Positions 52,501-61,500 of a DNA stretch of 64,000 nucleotides are shown piece by piece. Position 1 is the first letter of the stretch; every line of letters begins with the position of its first letter. The position numbers and the translations under genes were made by a program. The notes under the pieces are model-generated. The model was given only the letters and a program-made list of their open reading frames with translations, ran no database searches and had not been told where the DNA came from. Origin of the DNA: Strigamia acuminata (taxonomy: Eukaryota > Arthropoda > Chilopoda > Geophilomorpha > Linotaeniidae); the NCBI GenBank assembly GCA_949358305.1, contig OX442316.1, positions 4,650,001-4,714,000 of the forward strand. Reading direction: 5' to 3'.

Positions 52501-55500
52501 TGTCGGTGTGGGTAGGGAGGCTTGATATGACGTCATGTCGTTCTCGCCGAAGGATTGTACTCCATTTTCTCCATTATCTCAAATATCGTCTACTGAAAAT
52601 ATGTGTTTACGTTCCCGGCGTAATTCCCAAGCGAATTTACAGGTTAATCAGCTCCCTTCGGATCTGTCAGCATACGTCGAAGGTGATTAGCCAGTCAAAA
52701 TATTTGTACTTAATTTCAATTTCATTAACTTTTTTTCATCAGGTAATGTTGACATACAATTTAATTTAATTGATGATTAAAAGTGGTTCACTATTTGGGC
52801 TTTAAAAATTATTTTTATTCGTATTTTATCCATTTTTTGAAGAGTTTTAAATTGAATTAATTTTTTTTGTTTTGTTTATTTTCAGGACCACCAATAAGTA
52901 AATTTGACAGAAGAAAATCAGGTTTGTTCTAAATATTTTTATTTTATTTTTCAAATATAGAAATTGCAATATTTTTCTTACAATAAAATGAAATGTGTAC
53001 AAAAGGTTACTTTTTAATGATACAATAACTCTGTTTTCCCCAATAAAGTCGATAAAACACAATATTATATCATTTTGCAACATGTTTTCAAGCAAAATTG
53101 ACAACATTTATTGTATTTTTTGTTTATTTTAGTATTTGCTGAGCATTATGATCCTGAAGCAGATGATGATGACGACGTTCAAAAGGTATGTTAGGAAAAT
53201 TTTCGACATCAAATAGTGCAGGGGTTGTCAAACTTTTTAGCATTGCGACCCATTTTTAAGAAAGGCGATCTTCCGTGCCCCACTTCATCATCGGTGCATT
53301 AAATTTTTCACATCTTGCAAAATTCATCACTTAGGGGACTTAAAATAGCTGCAAACCTCCATTTTTGGGAGTTTTGGCTGGTATTTTGAGGTTTATTGAG
53401 AATTTTGGATGGTTTTTGTAGATTTTGAAGCTTTTGCTAGCCTTGGAGTGTTTCGCACTCCATTGGTCATTCTTGACCATTGTGTTATTTTGTGACGTTG
53501 CTACTGCAGCGTCACCTACTTAAAATAAAAACCACTCACTCATGCAAGTTCCCGTACAACCACTGCCTCGTGTCTAATTTCAATCCAACACAATCGGGCT
53601 GCATCATTGCAATCCACACAACCTAAACGCACAAACACACCAAAAGCCTGCGGTGTATTGCAACCTACAACAGGCAGTAAGTTGGAATTGGAATTGGCAA
53701 AAATTAAAAACAAAAATTTTGGGCGACGAAGTGGAAACAATTACGTGTTTGTGATAATTGTCTATCTTTCAAGAGCATGGTAATTAGCGGATTACTATCG
53801 AGGCCTTAAGTTGTGCGCACTTAAGGCCTCGATATCAAAAACAATATTTGATTATAAAATATATTAAAAATGATTAGGGGGCTGGGGGGCCTCAAAATGA
53901 GATTGCGTTTCAGGGCGTCCAAATGCATGATCTGATAGTAGGTATGGTGACTTTTAATTGGTTTATTTGCTGATGGAAAAATCTGAGGTGTTGACGTGTG
54001 AAATTGATCTCCGTCTTTCGGTGGAATTAGAATGCACGTTAAGTGTGAGATAACGCATGTAAATTTATGCGAATTAATGGAAAGTACTATAAAATCCCAC
54101 AAAGCACTCGTGGGATCCTCCAAGTTGTCATAAAAAATTGTTGTCGTGGAAAAAATTTCATAAAAACTTTTCGACCAATCGTGGATTTCGCATTTTCATA
54201 TATCGCAAGTTATTCCATTTTATTGCTATTGCGAAGCGTTTGGTTCTGGCGGGCGCTTTCTGCGATCATTGGGCGCCCTTTGGTCACACATTGCCGGTTC
54301 ACCGCCTCACGTTATCGTCTGAAAACTTTATTAACCGGCTAATGATACATGATGAACTCTGGAGAGGGGCAAGTTGGGCTTCTCCCGCTTACACAGGCGA
54401 ATACAATTATTAGTGAAGCGCAGCGAAGGCTGTCAAGGGGCAAGATATAAACATTTTTACACTCGAGACGGGTGTGATATAAAAGAATTTGGTTTGCTGC
54501 TCTGCAAAAATGAAATGACACATCAGTTTTTCTTGTACGTAACTAGATGCAATAAATTTTTCTGTTTTTGGTTTCTTTTTGCTGTTTTAGCAGGTTTTTT
54601 TAAATAGTTTTTGCTGTTTTTTTGCTGTTTTTGATTGTTTTTGCAGTTCTTTTTATCGGTTTTTGTTCTTTTTGACCAGTTTTTGCTGTTTCTATAAATA
54701 CCTGAAACCATCCCAGGTAGCATTATATATTGGCGCAACATTGGCCCAATATTGGCTAAAATATTGGGCCAATGTTGGGACACAATATTGGGCCAATGTC
54801 AAGATGTAAGAAAACGCCAGATTGGCCCAATATTGTTTCCCAATATTGGGCCAATACTCGTAACCAATATTGGGCCAATATTTGCAACCAATATTGGGCC
54901 AATCTGGCGTTTTCTTACATATTGACATTGGCCCAATATTGTGGCCCAACATTGGGCCAATACTCGGAACCAATATTGGGCCAATCTGGCGTTTTCTTAC
55001 ATCTTGACATTGGCCCAATATTGTGTGCCAATATTGGGCCAATCTGGCGTTTTCTTACATCTTGACATTTATTCAGCCAATATTGGTCTAATATTCAACA
55101 GGCCAATCGTGGACCATTATTTTTAATCAGTTACAGAAAATATTAAAATTTTCAGTGTTTATTAATGGCAAAAAAAACAGTGAATGAAAACCTTATACAG
55201 TATAAAATCCAATGAAAATTAATCCCATGAAAAATTTCATAGAAATTTTATAGAAATCATCAGAAAAGGCCTTGTTAAAACTTTGTAAAAGTCAAACATT
55301 TGAGTATTCATCCAAAGCTACAATATAAAAGTAAAGCAAAATCTGCAGAAGGCAGTTGTACAAACTCGCATCAATTGCAATGGTGTTCCAATCATTAGAT
55401 GAATAATTAAAATAAAAAATTAAAGAATTTTGTACAACTTTTTATTTCATCTGACTCTAGCAATGATAAACTAATTAAGTGTTGAAGTACAAATGATAAA

Positions 55501-58500
55501 GCCTCCACGCTAAAGCGTGGAGGTATTCATCCAAAGCTACAATATAAAAGTAAAGCAAAATCTGCAGAAGGCAGTTGTACAAACTCGCATCAATTGCAAT
55601 GGTGTTCCAATCATTAGATGAATAATTAAAATAAAAAATTAAAGAATTTTGTACAACTTTTTATTTCATCTGACTCTAGCAATGATAAACTAATTAAGTG
55701 TTGAAGTACAAATGATAAAGCCTCCACGCTAAAGAAATATACATTATTTTGGTTGGAATCCAGACATTGTTCCAGACTTATACAAAATGATCAAAAATGC
55801 ATTTTTTGGCATAAAAATTTATGTTCTCAATATTTCAGCCTAATTTTTAGAGACAAGTGTAAAAAACACTGAGGAATTCAAAAATTTGATCAGTTTTTGA
55901 TAATTCCAATTTCTAATTCCAATTTCTAAGTGACCGTGGCCAGATTGATCCATTATTGGATTTACAATATTGGCCAATTAATGGCAACCAACGTACAGCC
56001 AATATTGGCTAACAAACGGCTAGTTAATATTGGACCAATATCAACAATCAATATTGGGCCAACATTGGCTCAGGCATGGCAACCGAATATTGGCTTGCCA
56101 ATCTTTAGCCAATATTGGGCCAATATTGTATTCCCAATAATGGCCAATCAATGGCTGCCTATCGACAGCCAATATTGGCTAGCAATTGGCTGGTTAATAT
56201 TGGGCCAATATTGCCGGCCAATATCGGGCCAACATTGGGTCTGGCGTGGAAACCCAATATTGGCTTGCCAATCTTTAGCCAACATTGGGCCAATATTGTA
56301 TTCCAAATATTGGCCAATATTATGTTCCCAATATTGGACCTACATTGGTTGAAGGTTGGTTATATTGGTCAGCAGAACCCCAAGATACCCGATATTGGTC
56401 CAATATTGGCCCAATATATAATGCTACCTGGGATATAATCAGAAACTGAGTGCATTTACTCTATTTATGCTTGTTTTAAATGTTTTAATGGTCCAATCGT
56501 TTTCCAATACGAATTGCTAATAATTAATTTTGCTTGCACTTTGTCTGACATGCCAGTGAAATCGATTTTTATCTGCATGGTGGGAAAGATAGCGAGATAA
56601 TGGGATAAATCCTTTATTTTGATTTATTAATGTAACTTGGTTTCAACTTTAAAAACAATTTATCTGTATTGAAATCAATGAATTAAACAGAGATCCTGTT
56701 GTTAGATTCAATTTGAAAGAATTTGCTAGTATATTACAATGATTATTATTGTCATTTTCTTTCTTCAGTGATTTAATATAATTTGGCATCAAATTTGCTA
56801 GAAAAAATAACTTCTTTTTTCTCTAAAGATTCATTGACCCCCCAGTGTTTCATTATCTGTTTTAAACAGAGGTCGAGATCGAGACATCTTTGAAAGAGAA
56901 GCAGGAAAGCTTAGGGGCAGCAAACATTAAATCTTTAATATAGACTTCAAGTTTGTTATACCAAAAGTGTAATCTGATTTGGAACTTAAGTTTGTGCAAC
57001 TTATAATTAAATTAAACAAATCAAATAATGTGTCAACGTTGTGTCATTTCAGGTTATTTTTCCTAAAACCGACGAACAACGAAAACGGTTGTCAGAATCT
57101 GTCAAGGGAATTTTTCTCTTCCGCTCATTAGATCAGGTAGGTAAATATTTATAAATAAATAAATAAATAAATAAAATTTCTTAGGGCACTGTAAAGATTT
57201 TAGTAACATGGGTAAAAATACGATTTTTATAAAGACTGGTCTGCTATTATTGGGGGCGCGTAACTGGCGCAACAGCCGCAAGCACAGCATCGACAAAAAA
57301 AGGCAAATGTCTAGGGCCTGTTTCCTTGAGGGACCACTGAAAAAATTCTATTTGCCAAAAAAATATAATTTTAAGCCAAAAAAATCCAATTTTAGACCAA
57401 AAAATCCACTTTTAGACCAAAAAATCCACTTTTAGACCAAAAAATCCACTTTTAGACCAAAAAATCCAATTTTAGACCAACAAATCCTCTTTTAGACCAA
57501 AAAATCCACACGATAACGCATGCGTTAACGCATCCATGTGAACTAGCCTTTAGGCGTCTACATCGCGCATTTGCGACGAGTTAAATCCAACATTCGGTTC
57601 GGTCCCGAATGTGTTCTTCTGTGCTACAATTCTATACAGAAAAGTGTAGAAGGGGTTTAGAAGTCTAATATGTAATGCGTCCATGCATTACAGATGTTTA
57701 CTTGTTTTTAGTAAAAATCATCGATTTTCTTTTGGAAATAATCCATGATATTTGGGGGGGCCTGGCGCTAATTGCCTAATTCCCCACTGACTCTCTGGTG
57801 GTTAAACAGGCCCGGGCCGCTAATTGAAGCTTTACGGTATTCATGTAGAAATTTTCGTTGCTGGTTAAACTTTGCCATTTATTTAAAATAATATTATATA
57901 GGAACAAGTACAAGATGTATTAAATGCCATGTTCGAGCGAAAAGTTGACATAGATGAATATGTTATTAAACAAGGAGATGATGGAGATAATTTTTATATA
58001 ATTGAAAGGTAATGAAAATTTAATTGTATCAAATTTATATTCAGTACACACAATGAAATAGAATGGAGCAGGCTACATAAATTCAATCTAAACTCATTCA
58101 ATGTTAACTATGAAACACACTGGCTTTTGTTGTGATGAAAATTTCAATTGAGTTTATCAATTATGAATGTTGTTAGTATGGCTTTAGCTCCATTCTAATT
58201 TAAGTGATGAAACTGCATAGTTGGGGTTGCAATAATAGCTTGTAAATTTTGTACAATTTATAGTGGAATTTATGATATTTATGTCTTGGAACACAACAAC
58301 GAAAAATATGTAGGAAAATATGAGGAGAGCGGAAGTTTTGGTGAATTAGCTCTAATGTACAACATGCCTCGAGCAGCAAGTATAAAAGCACAAACACCAG
58401 GCTCTCTATGGGCTATGGTAAGAAATAAGATGCTGGACAAAGCTATATGGTCAAATATTTGACAGCTGTAGGGACTCTTTGGACTCCGAATAAAACACAA

Positions 58501-61500
58501 GACATTTCTAAAGTCATTTAAACTTGTTTATATTTTTTAACATGTAAAACTTTACATTTAGACTGCTTTGAAAAATGTAAACAAGTTTAACCTAGGGTAC
58601 AAATAAATGGAACCCATTTTTGTGTATCCTAAAGAATGTACACAGACAAAAAGGCAGAGGTCGCTGGAAGACTTGGAGCCGGCCTCGAGTATGACGTTAA
58701 CTTATTTATGATACTGGTATAGAAAGATTTAGACCTGGCTCCAGGAGTTTGTGGCAGAGATGAATATGCAAAAGTAGAATCTGCAATGTTAATAATAAAT
58801 GATAAATATAAAGGAAGTCGGGTCATTTCCTCGAATCCCGTTTCATCGAATTGCATTTTTTTCCGATGAAACTTACCATTCCTAACAATAAATTTGATGA
58901 AATGGTACATTAAAATCCAGAAAAAATTCCACGAGAAAAGCCAAAAAACCTAACCTAACCTAACCACGTAGCGACGTGAATAACATCCCCGGAGACAGCC
59001 AAAAATTTCGATGAAACGTACCAAACGAGATTTCGGATTCAATAGGGGGTTTCATTATACGTTTGATTTTGCAATTTTGTGATTTTGCATTAATCACTAA
59101 CACAGTATTTAATTGAAACATCCCCCGATTTTCACAAGTTCAGAAAATTCCAAATTCGACGAAACGGGATTCGAGGAAGTTATCCGATGCGATTAAAAGG
59201 TTACGCTTAGCACAGTTATAGATTTTATTCATACAAGGACCACATCTTATCTCTTAAAGATCCTGAATATGTGTTTTATTCGAGTTTTGCAAAGTCCTTT
59301 CCTTGTTATACACAACTCTTGAGATGTATATCTGGTGCCATCAATTTCTAAAGATACCAGCAGAAATCTTCTGTAAGACACCAAAATTAAAAAATGTGTC
59401 CAAATATGGCAGTATATTATTGTCTAGCATCTTAATTTTTAAAATATTTAATTTAATTAAAAGATTTTTATAAAACAAAATATAGGATCGGATGACATTT
59501 CGACGTATCCTTCTAAAAAATGCCTTCAAGAAGAGAAAAATGTATGAAACACTATTAGAATCTGTTCCAGTGTTAAAAGCACTTGAAGTAAGACGAGATA
59601 AAGTACTCAACTGGAAAAGATTTAACTGTTTATTTTTGTAGCCTTATGAAAGAATGAATTTAGCTGATGCACTAGTGCCAAAGACTTTTGAAGCTGAAGA
59701 GCAAATCATCCACCAGGTACTCAGAACCAACACCTATACCAACACACATACAGTTGAGCCTCGAAGTTTGCGTTCACCATGTTTGATGATGAAAACGTCG
59801 CAAAAATGTAACTTTTTGCATCGGTTTAAACGTTTTGATGACGTTTTAATCATCAAAACATTTGATCACTTTTTACAATGAAAACAGCGAAAATAGCCGT
59901 TTTTCGTTATTAAAATCAATGAAAACGACTGCTTTACTAAAAAAAAAATTTTTTTTTCCATCTGCAAACTACAAAACATAAAAAAAAAACATTTTAATTT
60001 AAAAAAAAAAAAAAGTGAACTGAACTATCGGTTCAAGTACGTGAACTTGAACTAAGTTCACTTTGAAAAAAATTGTAGTGAACGTGAACGTGAACTAGTT
60101 CACACGGTGATGAACGCGAACTTGAACTAGTTTGCGATTTGGTGAACGAGATACAACACTGGTAATGAGAAAGTCGTTATATCGCAGTTCGTTATAACGA
60201 GTAATTCATTATATCGCAGTTCGTTGTTACGATAAATTCGTTATATTGCAGTTTGTTGTGATGATAAATTCGTTATATCGCGGTTTGTTATAAAGACGAG
60301 GTTCAACTGTACCGTATTTTATTGAATAAGAGCCACGGCTCTTACATGTTTTTTGTTCATTACATTTGTGAACATCGTTTGTAACGCTAAATATGGCGTC
60401 TCAACTGCGGGTCTTAATTGAGAGAGTCTCTTATTTGATGAAATACGGTAACTTATTTAATATACTTAAACATTTTAGGGTGATGCTGCAGATGGAATGT
60501 ATTTTATTGAAGATGGAACAGTTAAGATATCTATGACTGGCGAGGTAAAATTGATGAGAATATAAAATATTCTTGCATGTTAAATAAATTCTACTCCAAT
60601 TTTGTGTTAGGATGGTTCCGAAAGAGAAGTATCTCGAATAACAAAAGGTGGTTATTTTGGAGGTAAGTACAAATTGTGAATACTTCAATGCAAATAATTC
60701 ATTACAAATCGACATTGCAACATGTATTTCAGAACTGGCATTAGTAGCGCACAAACCAAGGGCAGCTTCAGCTTATGCAGTTGGAAAAGTGAGATTAGCA
60801 TGTAAGTTGTGGTTTTATTTTATCCAGGCATATAAACCAATACTCGGGGGAATCGGAATCGGAAAAAGGAAGGAAGTGCTTAGCACTTAAAAGCGTCCAC
60901 CTGAGAATGTCAAAGCACATGCTGAGAATGTATTTATGAGTATTTCTGAACGATCCACTCCACTCGTGACAAATGCCACTGAAGAGCAGGAAATCAAAGA
61001 ATACGCCATGTTTGAATCTTGCGCGGGTGTGTGCGCATTCGTGCTAATGAAAATAATCAAAGGACACCGCCTTAACGCACTTAAGTCTGGGCGTACTTGT
61101 CTACCAACCCCAATCTATAGTATTCTTATTTCTGTCATCTGGTTGGCAGCCATTGTAGCTGGGTGTTGCTGAACTCGCTCTGCTCACGTTTTACAAACTT
61201 TCGTCACAACATTAATTTGTGTTCACAATTTCTAGATTACAGGAGAAAGCTGATTATCGATTTTTAACGATTTTTCAACAATTTTTTTATCGATTTTTTT
61301 ATTTTCTACCGTGCTAGGCATAGGGAGAAGGCCACAATTTTTATGACTGCAATTGTACAATCGTGGACAAAAAAGTTGTCGTCTTTTCCCATGTGTTAAG
61401 CCTAGTTTAAGCCTTTTTCATGCATGTGCTATTGTTGCAAGAATGCTTTGCTGTTCACAGCACCAAATGATAGGGAAAAGGCCACAATTTTTTTGTCCAC

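Noticed and set aside
52500-52769. TGACGTCA at 52528 as an internal PKA-RII promoter element
   Set aside because: The palindrome occurs several times in non-genic DNA here and no start site or exon lies nearby apart from exon 2 some 350 bp away.
55500-55525. Hairpin as proof of a TnpB/Fanzor-type element
   Set aside because: No nuclease or transposase ORF is associated; only the hairpin shape is similar.
54692-56438. Long WANIGP/QYWANIG-type ORFs on both strands
   Set aside because: They are translations of the TTGGCCCAATATTGG palindrome array; periodic and present on both strands, so not genes.
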